A DNA stretch of 64,000 nucleotides, taken from NCBI GenBank assembly GCA_965230065.1, contig OZ245942.1, positions 372,001-436,000 on the forward strand, read 5' to 3'. The translations under genes and the position numbers were made by a program. Shown piece after piece: positions 26,736 to 36,092 of the stretch (position 1 is its first letter; each line of letters begins with the position of its first letter). The notes under the pieces are model-generated. The model did no database searches. It saw only the letters and a program-made list of their open reading frames with translations, and was not told where the DNA came from. The DNA is from G965230065 sp965230065 (GTDB lineage: Bacteria; Bacteroidota; Bacteroidia; Cytophagales; Cyclobacteriaceae).

Positions 26736-28378
26736 TTAACCCTTCTCTTCACCATGGCCGACAAAAACACAAAAACCGACAACCAGGCGGCTGTTCTGCC
26801 CAGGTAATCGCCATAACGGGCATAGAAGGTCATTGCGTCGTTGACTAACAGTTTAGCTTTGATTACGTCCTGCTCCAAGTATTCGGTAGCTTGTAAAATT
26901 TCTCCTTTCTGGTTGATAAATGCTGAAATACCCGTGTTGGCCGAGCGGGCAATGCTGCGCCTGAGCTCCACGGCCCTGAGCCTTGCATAGTGCAGGTGCT
27001 GCTTGTGCCCGGGCGTGTTGCCCCACCAGGCATCGTTGGTGATGATAAAAATTAGCCCGGCGCCCCGCTGTACGAACCTGCCCATAAATTCCCCGTAAAT
27101 AGACTCATAACATATAGCCGGGGCTACTTTGGTGCCCTCTGCGTTGGCAAATACAGAAGGCGTTTTTTGCCGTCCATATCCACCGGAGGTGCCTCCCAGG
27201 CTAAATAATAACTCAGAAACAAAACCAAATACCTGCGGATACGGCATGATTTCTACCCCCGGCACCAGTTTTGACTTGTGATAAAATGATAATTCCTCTG
27301 TCTCGCTAAAAAAGCAGGCGGTGTTGAACATATCATAATAGCCAATATTTTCATTATAACGGGCCGTAGGTGTATGCGTACCTTCATAACGAACGTAACT
27401 CGTGAGCCCTGTAAGCAGAGAAAGGGTCGGATAATTGGGCAAGAAATTATTTTGAATGCTTTCGATAATAGGATACTGCGCAATATTTTTTTCCTCAAAA
27501 GCAGCATCTATGGCAGTTTCGGGCCAGAGCAAAAACTGGGTACTATCGGTCAGTTTCTGTTCAGAAAGATTGATAAAACGGGCTACCTGCTCCTCAAAGG
27601 GAATAAAATTTTCGGTACCGGCAAACTTTTCAGTATATGGGTCAATATTGGGTTGTAGCGCTACTATTTCGGTTGGGCTTCCTTTTTCTTCATAATTATA
27701 ATAAATGATGTATGAAATAAGAATGGGAAGCAGTATGAGCAATAAGGTTGCGAAAAAAGGCTTTTTGTTGACTTTTCTACTGAAAATAGTTTCCCCTTTG
27801 AAACATCCATAATAAAAACCAATATTGGCGAGCAGTATCCATAATGTGCCGCCAAAAACCCCGGTAACATCATACCACTGCACCCAGTTGGGCACCATCG
27901 CAAAGGCGTTGCCAAAGGTGAGCCAGGGCCATGACAAATCCCAGTTTAAATGTAGATACTCAAAAGTCATCCAGTAAAGCACAAAACCGAACAAGCCCCA
28001 GCCCTGCCCGGCGGCCTGTTTGGTTTTCCGGTACAACATAAATGGAATTGTCATGAGGGCGGCATTGGCCACCAGCATGAAAAGGGCGCCTACCACGGTA
28101 GAGTTGTAAACCCACCAGGTTGTGGTAATATTCCAGATAAACGTAGTCAGGTAAATGTAGCCAAAAAAGGCCAAGCCCGGACGGCGGTAATTTTCAGCGG
28201 TAATACTCGCTTCAAGCGCAAGCAGCGGGGCAATGGCTATGAACAAAAAAAACGGTAATGGGCTTACCGGCCAACCGGCCCAAAACAGAAAGCCACTACC
28301 TGCTACCAAAATGAGGGGATAATATCGTGTGTTTTCCAAGTTTTTACTTTTTTCCTTCAATGACCATAACAATTTCAC
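26729..28378 (-). CDS. lnt: Apolipoprotein N-acyltransferase
   Basis: 549 residues; adds the third acyl chain to lipoproteins in the inner membrane. About six N-terminal membrane helices precede a nitrilase-fold domain with the catalytic triad in expected context: Glu in LLWPETAID, Lys in YHKSKLVPGVE and Cys in PAICYESIYG. A last hydrophobic helix is at the C-terminus (AAWLSVFVFLSAMV). The track start is a GTG at 28378 that overlaps rsmI by 35 bp; a TTG at 28339 just past the rsmI stop is a plausible alternative. Co-transcribed with rsmI. Confidence 0.92.
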   Translation of the reverse strand: MKLLWSLKEKSKNLENTRYYPLILVAGSGFLFWAGWPVSPLPFFLFIAIAPLLALEASITAENYRRPGLAFFGYIYLTTFIWNITTTWWVYNSTVVGALFMLVANAALMTIPFMLYRKTKQAAGQGWGLFGFVLYWMTFEYLHLNWDLSWPWLTFGNAFAMVPNWVQWYDVTGVFGGTLWILLANIGFYYGCFKGETIFSRKVNKKPFFATLLLILLPILISYIIYYNYEEKGSPTEIVALQPNIDPYTEKFAGTENFIPFEEQVARFINLSEQKLTDSTQFLLWPETAIDAAFEEKNIAQYPIIESIQNNFLPNYPTLSLLTGLTSYVRYEGTHTPTARYNENIGYYDMFNTACFFSETEELSFYHKSKLVPGVEIMPYPQVFGFVSELLFSLGGTSGGYGRQKTPSVFANAEGTKVAPAICYESIYGEFMGRFVQRGAGLIFIITNDAWWGNTPGHKQHLHYARLRAVELRRSIARSANTGISAFINQKGEILQATEYLEQDVIKAKLLVNDAMTFYARYGDYLGRTAAWLSVFVFLSAMVKRRVKH

Positions 28379-29027
28379 CTTTGATGGTAGCCTCTGTATA
28401 ATAACCTATCAGTTCATCAAGCGTACCATTGACGGTTTCTTCATACATTTTGGTAAGTTCACGGGAAACGGAGGCCCGGCGGTCGCCCCCCATAATATCG
28501 GCACATTGCTGCAAGGCTTTCAACAGGCGGTGGGGCGATTCGTACAAAATGATGGTACGCTCTTCATCGGCCAGGGCAGTAATTTTTCTCTGCCGTCCTT
28601 TTTTATGGGGAAGAAACCCCTCAAACACAAAGCGGTCGGCAGGCAGGCCAGATTTTACGAGGGCGGGCACAAAAGCCGTAGCCCCGGGCAGGCACTCTAC
28701 GACCACGCCTTCGGCCAGACACTTTCTTACCAGCAAATAGCCCGGATCTGAAATGACGGGCGTGCCGGCATCGCTTACCAATGCCATTTTCTCTCCTTTT
28801 TTTAGCCTTTCTACCAATTGGTCAGAAAATTTGTGTTCGTTAAAGGCATGATGGCTCTGCAATTTGGGTTTGCTGATTTCATAATGCTTCAACAACTTGC
28901 CCGTATTGCGCGTATCTTCCGCCAAAATGGTATCTACAGATGCCAGCACCTTCACGGCCCTGAATGTCATATCTTCCAGGTTGCCAATGGGTGTGGGTAC
29001 GATGAAGAGGGAGGTTTCTTCTTTCAA
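28344..29027 (-). CDS. rsmI: 16S rRNA (cytidine(1402)-2'-O)-methyltransferase
   Basis: 227 residues with the tetrapyrrole-methylase fold. Motifs: VPTPIGNLEDMTFRA at the N-terminus, AEDTRNTGKLL, LVSDAGTPVISDPGYLL (S-adenosylmethionine site) and ILYESPHRLLKAL. No ATG fits the start; the N-terminal motif begins eight residues after a TTG at 29027, the only reasonable start. It lies directly upstream of lnt and overlaps it. Confidence 0.93.
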   Translation of the reverse strand: MKEETSLFIVPTPIGNLEDMTFRAVKVLASVDTILAEDTRNTGKLLKHYEISKPKLQSHHAFNEHKFSDQLVERLKKGEKMALVSDAGTPVISDPGYLLVRKCLAEGVVVECLPGATAFVPALVKSGLPADRFVFEGFLPHKKGRQRKITALADEERTIILYESPHRLLKALQQCADIMGGDRRASVSRELTKMYEETVNGTLDELIGYYTEATIKGEIVMVIEGKK

Positions 29028-29061
29028 ATTTTTGTATTTGTGGAGGGGTTACATGTTATAC

Positions 29062-29102
29062 GTTAAAAGTTATTAGTTATACATGAACTAATAACTTTTA
29101 AC
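29062..29102. repeat. Perfect 17-bp inverted repeat
   Basis: GTTAAAAGTTATTAGTT and its exact complement are separated by 7 nt, between phhB-like and rsmI. The minus-strand 3' side is not U-rich, so it may be a processing or repeat element rather than a terminator. It shares GTTATTAGTTATAC with the inverted repeat at 63453-63509. Confidence 0.55.
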
Positions 29103-29117
29103 AAATAACAATTAACA

Positions 29118-29348
29118 TCATTTCAAGCCGTCGATAGCATCGGCCAGCTTCCGGTCTTTGTCTGTTACGATATCCCCGGCATCGTGCGTGCTTAGTTCAA
29201 AACTCACCTGGTTGTACACATTGGACATGTGCGGGTGGTGGTTCATCTTTTCGGCTACTATCGCCACTCTCGACATAAAACCGAAAGCTTCTACAAAGTC
29301 TTTAAATTCAAAAGTTTTCTTGAGTTTGTTGTTTTCTTCTTTCCACAT
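29118..29348 (-). CDS. Pterin-4a-carbinolamine dehydratase
   Basis: 76 residues, PhhB/DCoH family. The active-site block is EKMNHHPHMSNVYNQVSFEL followed by STHDAGDIVTDKD, holding the conserved His pair. It dehydrates 4a-hydroxy-tetrahydropterin to regenerate the cofactor of aromatic amino acid hydroxylases. Slightly short at the N-terminus (family members usually about 95 residues), but ATG 29348 is the only ATG in frame with coding character. Same strand as DUF493 upstream. Confidence 0.88.
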   Translation of the reverse strand: MWKEENNKLKKTFEFKDFVEAFGFMSRVAIVAEKMNHHPHMSNVYNQVSFELSTHDAGDIVTDKDRKLADAIDGLK

Positions 29349-29381
29349 AATAAAATACAGGTTGATTGTTAAAAAAATTAA

Positions 29382-29636
29382 TTATAGTGCCACCAGGCCA
29401 TCAATGCCGTGCGCTTCTTCATATATCTTCATCACATCATCACTGGATGGCATCATGATTTGCGCCGTTACGCTGATGTAATTGCCATTTTTTGAAGGTT
29501 TGGTTTTGAGTTCGTGCATCGGAAAAAGGGCAAAAACTTCATTTTCCTTCCCGGCAGGCACGATAAATTTAAACATATACAAAGATGGCCATTGATGCTG
29601 GCTGTCCAGCTTGTCTTTAAACGATTGATAATTCAT
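29382..29636 (-). CDS. DUF493 family protein (YbeD-like)
   Basis: 84 residues with the small alpha-beta ACT-like fold of DUF493: WPSLYMFKFIVPAGKENE, then SKNGNYISVTAQIMMPSSDD and VMKIYEEAHGIDGLVAL. The E. coli homologue YbeD is linked with lipoate/cell envelope gene neighbourhoods but has no settled function. It is the first gene of the leftward run DUF493, phhB-like, rsmI, lnt. Confidence 0.85.
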   Translation of the reverse strand: MNYQSFKDKLDSQHQWPSLYMFKFIVPAGKENEVFALFPMHELKTKPSKNGNYISVTAQIMMPSSDDVMKIYEEAHGIDGLVAL

Positions 29637-29990
29637 GTTTTTCTCCTGAATAGTATACCTTTTTATCTTTCAAATATGTATACGGGGAGAGCAAAGTTTG
29701 GGATTTCAAAAGAAAATCTCTTATCAAAAAGGTTTTTTTATAAAAAATTTTAGTAAAAAAATCACTTTTTTAGTACGCCACCATTACATTTTGCATTTTT
29801 TCCATCCTGCCAAACAACCTCCCACTTTCTTGTAAGCGTATTGAACACAGCTTTTCATTTGCATTCATTTTAACAAATTTTCAAAAAAGCACTAATTTTT
29901 ATGTTCACCAAAGCGCAATTCCACCCTATTTGTTAACAATTTCTTAACGTTAGAATGAAACCCTTTGCAATGTTTTTCGTGATTTGTTAG

Positions 29991-29998
29991 TAAGTTTG
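29991..29998 (+). promoter_or_regulatory. Putative -7 box (TAAGTTTG)
   Basis: Exact TAnnTTTG match 59 bp before the ATG at 30057. A TTTG at 29964-29967 is the nearest -33-like element but the spacing (23 bp) is long. The rest of the gap 29637-29990 is AT-rich with no gene recognised. Confidence 0.45.
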
Positions 29999-30056
29999 CA
30001 ACGAAAACAATGTTAGTTTTCAAATTTTTCAATTTATCACTCAAACAACAAGAAAG

Positions 30057-30674
30057 ATGAAAATGTTAAAAGTAACCGCCGCCGCCCTTGCCATGTTATG
30101 GTCTGTAAATACCCAGGCAATGGCCGCCGATGACGACAAGGCCCAACTTAGCGTAAAAGCTATGCAAGGGCAAAAGAAAGCTGTCGTAAGAGTTGTGAAT
30201 CTTTCTGGCAAACAAGCCTCCGTTCTGAAAATCAAAGACCAAAATGGTCATACATTATATAAAACTAATATCAAGAGCGGTGATGTATATGCCAAAAGAT
30301 ATGATTTCTCTGACTTACCTGCCGGTGTGTACGCCATTGAGGTAACCCAGGGTAAGGAAGTAACCCAGCAGTCGTTCAACCTGGAAAGTAAGGAACTTTC
30401 TTTCAAAAACGATGCAGCACTCACACAAGTGCGGTCAGTAGTAGACATTGAACCTAATTTGGTGAAAGTGTTGGTACAAAACGAAAAAGAAACTGCCTTG
30501 CAACTGCGGTTGTACGACATGTACGGGAAAGTATTGCACGAAGAAAGTATCGCCCCCAAGGCAACCATTGCCAAAGGCCTTAACTTATCTAAAGTAGGTG
30601 CTGGACGGTATTCTTTGGCCGTAACCGGAGATGGTTACCAGTACACCAGAAATATCGTGAACGAAGTTGAATAA
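30057..30674 (+). CDS. Secreted protein with two beta-sandwich (secretion-tail-like) repeats
   Basis: 205 residues with a signal peptide ending ...NTQAMA. Two homologous beta modules follow: about 30-105 (AVVRVVNLSGKQASVLKIKD, then LPAGVYAIEVTQG) and about 125-205 (LVKVLVQNEKETALQLRLYD, then VGAGRYSLAVTGDG). The pattern of hydrophobic strands ending in G.Y.i.v resembles Por-type sorting or DUF3244-like domains. Probably a periplasmic or surface structural protein. Monocistronic, with its own promoter box and the very strong terminator at 30698. Confidence 0.65.
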   Translation: MKMLKVTAAALAMLWSVNTQAMAADDDKAQLSVKAMQGQKKAVVRVVNLSGKQASVLKIKDQNGHTLYKTNIKSGDVYAKRYDFSDLPAGVYAIEVTQGKEVTQQSFNLESKELSFKNDAALTQVRSVVDIEPNLVKVLVQNEKETALQLRLYDMYGKVLHEESIAPKATIAKGLNLSKVGAGRYSLAVTGDGYQYTRNIVNEVE

Positions 30675-30697
30675 TTTTGACTTTAAGTGAAGTACGA

Positions 30698-30744
30698 TGC
30701 ATAAAAAAAGGTGCAGGACGCTGTCCTGCACCTTTTTTTATGCA
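30698..30744. terminator. Strong bidirectional rho-independent terminator
   Basis: A 47-nt perfect palindrome: 22-bp arms (TGCATAAAAAAAGGTGCAGGAC and complement) around GCT. A-run on the left and T-run on the right of the GC-rich core make it a textbook terminator for the gene at 30057. The remaining gap to 30981 shows nothing else. Confidence 0.9.
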
Positions 30745-30981
30745 CCTATTTAATGTGTTTAAAGCAAGCAGGAATTTGAAGAAGGTAAGTACACCAGGGT
30801 TGAGAAGGGTGACCTTAGAAACTTCTTAAATTTATAGTGTCTTACTTTATTGATTTTGTGTGCTCATTCACAGCCAAAATTTTATTACCTTTTCACCTCG
30901 TCAATATTTCTTCAAATTTCTGTTCAAATTCCCGCAAAGGTTTAAAAGGCATGGTTTTGTAAAAATTTGTATTTTTATCAC

Positions 30982-32852
30982 ATGAATAAAAGTACCCGTA
31001 CCTTCTCCCAATTTTACCACCGCATTAACACCAAACTAAAAAGCTGGAATATGAGCAAAAAAGCGCATGAATACCTCATTGAAGCCATGCTGATTGTATT
31101 CAGCGTGATTTTGGCCCTTTTTCTGAATGAGTACAGGAACAACCTGAAGGCAAAAAATGAAGTGGAAAAAACTTTGGTAAACCTTACCACTGAAATAGAA
31201 AACAACCGGGAAATCCTGAAAAAATTCATGCCATATCACCAGGGAGGTGCTGCCCGGCTGGCTTCCATTGCGGAAAACGATTCGGCCATCAATGCGTTGG
31301 AAAGACCATTGATTTACGGTGTTTTATATTTCCACAGGGAGTTATGAAGGAATCACCCGGTAGTTCAGCATGGGAGATACTTTCGGCCACCGGCCAACTT
31401 TCGCAGATCGACATAGAGCAGGCACAACTCCTCTCAAAGTTATATAGACAACAATCACATATACTTGATTTTATAAATGAGATATACAATTTCATCATAG
31501 ACAGAGAGTTCTTAAATGAGCCACAAGCTAAAAACAACTTGCTGCTTTTGTCAATGCATTTAGAAGAATTACATGCGCGGGAAGTTGCGTTATTAATGTT
31601 TTATAACGAAGCCCTTGCGTTTCTCAAACCAGAGCCGAAAACGCTCAGCAATCATTACCAAATCAACGTAAAAGTTGACCCGGCCAAAGGGTTTGTCAAA
31701 AGCCATTGTTCCCTGCATTTTGTGGCTGATAAAGAAACCAAAGAAATCACCTATTGGATGAACGACGCTTTTCAGCCCATAGCAGTGGAAGGAGCAGATA
31801 TTGATTCGGTATGGGTGACCGATGGGCCGGAAGGATTGCCTGCCCAGATGAAAGAGGTACACATCCGTTTTAAAAATACACTGCAAAAAGGGGAAGCGAC
31901 CAAGATAGACTTTGATTACCAGGGCACTTTGAGTGCCGACCAATTTATTGACCCGGGAGATATTACCCCTGCCTGGACAGACCTCTCGGTGGGGGCGTTG
32001 TGGTATCCTTTGTCCATGGAAGAAGCCATGCTCACGTATGAAATTACGCTGACAGCCCCAAAACAATACACGGTGGAATCGGCAGGGGAGATTATCCCGC
32101 TCGGGGATACAAGATGGCTCATCCGTGAAGATACGGAAACCCCCGGCAGGATTATCCTGGTGCTGTCTGACCAACTCCATAAAGTAAGGACCCGCTACGG
32201 TAATTATACCATTGATTTCTTTGTAATAGATCAGGCCGATCCTTTTTTGGATACGTTGCAAAATTTTGCCAAAACGGCTTTACAGTTCTTTGAAGAAAAA
32301 CTGGATCCTGTGGAAGGCGGCAATAAACACCTGAAAATTTGCTTTCCCAACCTGGACTTGGAAAGTGCTTCGGAGGGGGCCTACTCTTCCAACGGGAGTT
32401 TCGTGATGCTTACCAATCAGCGGGATGCATATCAGCAGTTTGCAACTTTAAGCCATGAAATCGCGCATTTTTGGTGGAGGCACGGCGACTTGGGCAATTA
32501 TCACGACTTCCTCAATGAGGGGCTTGCAGAATTTTCTACCTTGATGCTCATTAACGAAACGTATGGTGAGGAAAAAATAGCTTCTACAATAAGAAGATAC
32601 AGAAAAAACACGAAAGAACTGGGCAGCATCAAAGCGTGGAACATGGAAAACTCGGGCCAAAGGAATCATTATTTATACTGGAAAGGAAGCTTGGTGATGC
32701 TGGACTTATTGGATGAAACAGGGGAAGAAAAACTCTACACCATTCTGCAAAAAACCGCCGCCGAGAAGGTGAACCATTATGAAGATTTCCTTGAAATCAT
32801 CCGGGAAGTAGCAGGCAGAGATGTTGCTGTGGAATTTGACCGGGAGTTTTAA
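30982..32852 (+). pseudogene. Frameshifted membrane-anchored M1-like metallopeptidase (DUF6090-like N-terminus)
   Basis: Two overlapping frames make one protein. The first (to 31347) has an N-terminal anchor (EAMLIVFSVILALFLNEYRN) and a coiled segment of DUF6090 type. The second (from 31344) continues this part (SSAWEILSATGQLSQIDIEQ) and then carries a gluzincin domain with HEIAHFWW and, 16 residues on, NEGLAEFSTL. Adding one T to the TTT at 31329-31331 restores GVLYFPQGVMKESPG, so a single-base deletion, sequencing error or programmed shift explains the break. The ATGA overlap could still allow re-initiation of the second half, which would then lack its membrane anchor. The start could be 30982 or 31051. 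Confidence 0.7.
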
Positions 32853-32868
32853 AAACTTTACGTATTTG

Positions 32869-32915
32869 ATTTGTCCGCCACTTTTTGTGCGTCTTACAAG
32901 AAGTGGCGGACAAAT
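32869..32915. repeat. Inverted repeat with TGTCCGCCAC arms
   Basis: Perfect 15-bp arms (ATTTGTCCGCCACTT and complement), 17-nt loop, between the peptidase and the MNT gene. The arm core TGTCCGCCAC recurs in the palindrome at 50529-50569. No U-tract follows. Confidence 0.65.
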
Positions 32916-32958
32916 GCCTATGCATCCAGTATTTACAAAAAACCGTATCTTTACCCTA

Positions 32959-33272
32959 TGGGAAATATGCGTGCATCTATTCTTTCCAGCGTTAAAAAAG
33001 CCGTACAGTCCATTGATCCACAGGCCGAGATAATTCTTTTTGGCTCCCATGCCCGGGGGGATGCCCGCCCTGATTCGGATTGGGATTTTTTAATACTATT
33101 GGAAAGCTTTCCAAATGATGACCTTGAAGACTCTATCAGAAACGAACTTTATGAACTTGAGCTTGGAATGGAACAGGTCATCAGTGCTGTAATCGAGCAA
33201 AAAAAGATATGGGATGATTTAGCCATTACTCCACTCTATAAAAATATCAAAAACGAAGGGGTTTTACTATGA
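32959..33272 (+). CDS. MNT-type nucleotidyltransferase (MntA-like antitoxin)
   Basis: 104 residues from ATG 32959 (MGNMRASILSS). The minimal nucleotidyltransferase signature is intact: ILFGSHARGDARPDSDWDFL, i.e. GSxxRGxxxxxSDxDF with both metal-binding Asp residues. In MntA-HepT modules such proteins AMPylate and neutralise a HEPN RNase toxin encoded next door. Here the neighbour survives only as a C-terminal fragment (33271-33402), so this antitoxin appears orphaned. Earlier in-frame starts lie inside the inverted repeat and are unlikely. Confidence 0.85.
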
Positions 33273-33402
33273 GCTATTCAGTCTCAGACAAGATACAGAT
33301 TACCGAGACTTTAAAGATGTAGAAGAGTCTCAAATAAGTCCGCTCATAGAAAGGGTTGAGAAATTGGTTGCCAAAATTGATGAATTGATACAACAACATT
33401 GA
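33271..33402 (+). pseudogene. C-terminal remnant of a HEPN (HepT-like) toxin gene
   Basis: 43 codons starting at the MNT stop read ELFSLRQDTDYRDFKDVEES, then QISPLIERVEKLVAKIDELI and QQH. This matches the end of HEPN toxins, where a LRQ.gDY.DF..v segment is followed by a terminal helix. The N-terminal two thirds, including the RxxxxH catalytic motif, are missing and no start codon is in frame, so this is a deletion remnant. Confidence 0.65.
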
Positions 33403-33564
33403 GAAAACCTCCATTGTCCACCACCGAACAACCCTGTCCGATACCGGACAAGCATAAAAATACCCTATTTTATAACTACCTGAAAATCAAAAAGTAACAT
33501 ATTGGCATATCTATTGGCTAGGCTTGATAAAGAAAATTTATCTGCGCTCTTAAACCAAAAGATT

Positions 33565-35958
33565 ATGCTGCACAACTACCTGAAAATTGCCATCAGAAAC
33601 CTTTGGAGAAACAAAGCTTATGCGCTGGTGAGTTGTTCGGGGCTGGCGCTGGGGATTTCCTGTGCGGTACTACTTTTTCTGTTCGTCCGCTTTCACCTGG
33701 GCTTTGACCACCATCATGCCAACTATGAAAACATTTACCGCGTTACCACCAATATGCAGCGGGCCGACGGGGGCGTTTCTTACGTAGCCGGCACGCCCCT
33801 TCCCCTGGCCGAAGCGTTGCGGCTGGATTTCCCGGAAATTGCTGCCGTAGCCCCCATCCAATACATGCACGTAGTGCCCCTGAGCGTGGAAGAAAATGGT
33901 GAGGTAAAACAAATTTCCGGCGAATCTATCGTGGTAGCCGATTCTGCTTTTTTCAATGTGTTTTCAGCCAACTGGCTTATGGGCAATCCGGAAAAGGCTT
34001 TGGTTGCCCCAGGCGAAATTGTGCTTACCGAGAAACTGGCAAAAACTTTATTTGGAGATAAAAACCCGATGGACAATACAGTGAGCCTGGCAGGTGCTTA
34101 CGATTTTAAGGTAGTAGGCATCCTTGAAAACCCACCCTCGAGTAGCAGCCTGCCTTACACGGCTTTGGTTTCTTTTCAAACAGAAGATGCAGAAATTAAT
34201 AATCCTGGTAACTGGGCCAGTATTGCCAGTAATAACCAATGTTACGTGATATTGCCTGAAAATGTGAGCGAAGAAAGTGTGGAAGCCCGTCTGCCCGAAC
34301 TGAACGAAAAGTATAAAAAAGGGCGGGCTGCCGAAACTGAATTTCATACCCTGCAACCTCTGCATGAAATTCATTTTGATGAAAGTTATGGAGATTTTAG
34401 CAAAAGAACTTCCTACACCCAATTGGTAGCCATCGGCCTGATTGCCTTGTTTTTAATTACCATTGCCTGCGTAAATTTTGTAAACCTGGCTACCGCCCAG
34501 GCCATGCGCAGGGGAAAGGAAGTGGGTATCCGCAAAGTGCTTGGCAGTTACCGCTGGCAGTTGGTAACCCAGTTTATGGGTGAAACTTTCCTGATTACCA
34601 TTATTTCCATTGTGCTGGCTTTTGGTATTTTGCAATGGGTGTTGCCCGTATTCAATAATTTTATTGAAGAATCCCTGGCAATTCAACCCCTTGAAGACAC
34701 TACGCTGCTGTTGTTTCTGACCGGAGTGGCAATATTAACTACACTCCTGGCCGGGCTGTACCCTTCCTTTTTACTTTCCGGATTTCAACCTGCCAAAGTG
34801 CTAAAAGGGCAAACGATGGACACAAAGGTTGGGGGCATCTCTATTCGACGCAGCCTGGTAGGGTTTCAGTTTTTTATTGCCCAGATTTTGATTGTGGCTA
34901 CGCTGGTGATTGTGTGGCAAACCCACTACATCAGCAATGCTTCTATGGGGTTTGATACCGCGTCTCGTGTCATTGTCTCCCTGCCCGATAATTCACCCAA
35001 TGCCCTGGACGCCTTCAAACACAAGCTGCTGCAAAACCCGCACATTGCCTCCGTAAGTTTTGGGAGTGCCCCGGCCAGCGGCAACAATTCCTGGATGGGA
35101 TTCACCTATGAAAACCAGGAAGACATTTCCAACTTTAAGGTGCAGGTAAAAATGGCTGATGACAAATATCTTGATACGTATGGCCTTAACCTGGTGGCCG
35201 GAAGAAATTTGTACCCCAGCGATTCGGTGCGGGAGTTGCTCATCAACGAAAAGCTGATGAAAAAACTGGGTGCACAACAACCCGAAGAAATCATCGGCAA
35301 GCGCATCAAATTAGGTGGAAACGAATATGTACCCATCGTGGGCGTGGTGGCCGATTTCCACATGCGCTCCCTGCACAGTGGTATCAGTCCGTGTATTATT
35401 ACTTCCAATGCATCCCAATACTGGGAGGCTGGTATTCTGGTCAACAAAAATGCACCGGTACAGGAAGTGCTGACAAACATTGAAGAAAGCTGGGAGGCCA
35501 CTTATCCCGAAGGACTTTTTGATTACGATTTCCTGAATGAATCCATTGCCAATTTCTACAAAGAAGAAAGACGCATGTCGCAAATCCTGACTGTTTTCGC
35601 GCTCATCGCCATCTTCATCAGTTGCCTGGGCTTGTACGGACTGGCCTCTTTTATGGCTGCGAAAAGGACGAAGGAAGTAGGCATCCGCAAAGTGCTGGGC
35701 GCGTCGGTGCAGCAGATTGTCCTATTGTTTTCCAAAGAATTTGTATGGCTCGTGGCCCTGGCATTCGTGGTCGCCACACCCCTCACCTGGTACCTCATGG
35801 AACAATGGCTGCAAAACTTCGCCTACCAGGTTGACCTGAACATCGGCCTATTTATACTGGCAGAGTTGGCTTCTTTACTGATTGCTTTGCTTACGGTGAG
35901 CTATCGTTCTTTGAAAACCGCGATGGCAAACCCGGTGGAATCGTTGAAGGATGAATAA
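33565..35958 (+). CDS. MacB/FtsX-type ABC transporter permease (1 of 3)
   Basis: 797 residues from ATG 33565 (MLHNYLKIAIRNLWRNKAYA). N-terminal membrane helix, a large periplasmic MacB_PCD domain, an FtsX domain with three helices (about 285-420, with KEVGIRKVLGSYRWQLVTQF), then a second helix, periplasmic domain and FtsX domain (TKEVGIRKVLGASVQQIVLL). It ends ANPVESLKDE, the tail typical of these duplicated permeases. No ATPase is encoded nearby, so it must share one or act without. A longer start at 33502 is less likely because the family begins at the MLHNYLK position. Confidence 0.9.
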   Translation: MLHNYLKIAIRNLWRNKAYALVSCSGLALGISCAVLLFLFVRFHLGFDHHHANYENIYRVTTNMQRADGGVSYVAGTPLPLAEALRLDFPEIAAVAPIQYMHVVPLSVEENGEVKQISGESIVVADSAFFNVFSANWLMGNPEKALVAPGEIVLTEKLAKTLFGDKNPMDNTVSLAGAYDFKVVGILENPPSSSSLPYTALVSFQTEDAEINNPGNWASIASNNQCYVILPENVSEESVEARLPELNEKYKKGRAAETEFHTLQPLHEIHFDESYGDFSKRTSYTQLVAIGLIALFLITIACVNFVNLATAQAMRRGKEVGIRKVLGSYRWQLVTQFMGETFLITIISIVLAFGILQWVLPVFNNFIEESLAIQPLEDTTLLLFLTGVAILTTLLAGLYPSFLLSGFQPAKVLKGQTMDTKVGGISIRRSLVGFQFFIAQILIVATLVIVWQTHYISNASMGFDTASRVIVSLPDNSPNALDAFKHKLLQNPHIASVSFGSAPASGNNSWMGFTYENQEDISNFKVQVKMADDKYLDTYGLNLVAGRNLYPSDSVRELLINEKLMKKLGAQQPEEIIGKRIKLGGNEYVPIVGVVADFHMRSLHSGISPCIITSNASQYWEAGILVNKNAPVQEVLTNIEESWEATYPEGLFDYDFLNESIANFYKEERRMSQILTVFALIAIFISCLGLYGLASFMAAKRTKEVGIRKVLGASVQQIVLLFSKEFVWLVALAFVVATPLTWYLMEQWLQNFAYQVDLNIGLFILAELASLLIALLTVSYRSLKTAMANPVESLKDE

Positions 35959-35971
35959 TCGCTGTCTGAAT

Positions 35972-36027
35972 CACAGCGGCGAACCGTCAGGATGTTCAGG
36001 ATGAACAAGATAGCCAGGATATAAAAA
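35972..36027 (+). repeat. Dispersed repeat, copy 1 (CAGGATG-type)
   Basis: Between permeases 1 and 2. The sequence CACAGCGGCGAACCGTC followed by AGGATG...ATGAACAAGATAGCCAGGAT recurs in reverse complement at 38519-38575 with a few changes. Short CAGGAT words repeat within it. Inverted copies flank the second permease gene. Confidence 0.7.
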
Positions 36028-36092
36028 ATTCTGGTCATCCTGAAAATCCAGACTATCCAGATTCTGACAATTAGACTACAAAAATAATTACC

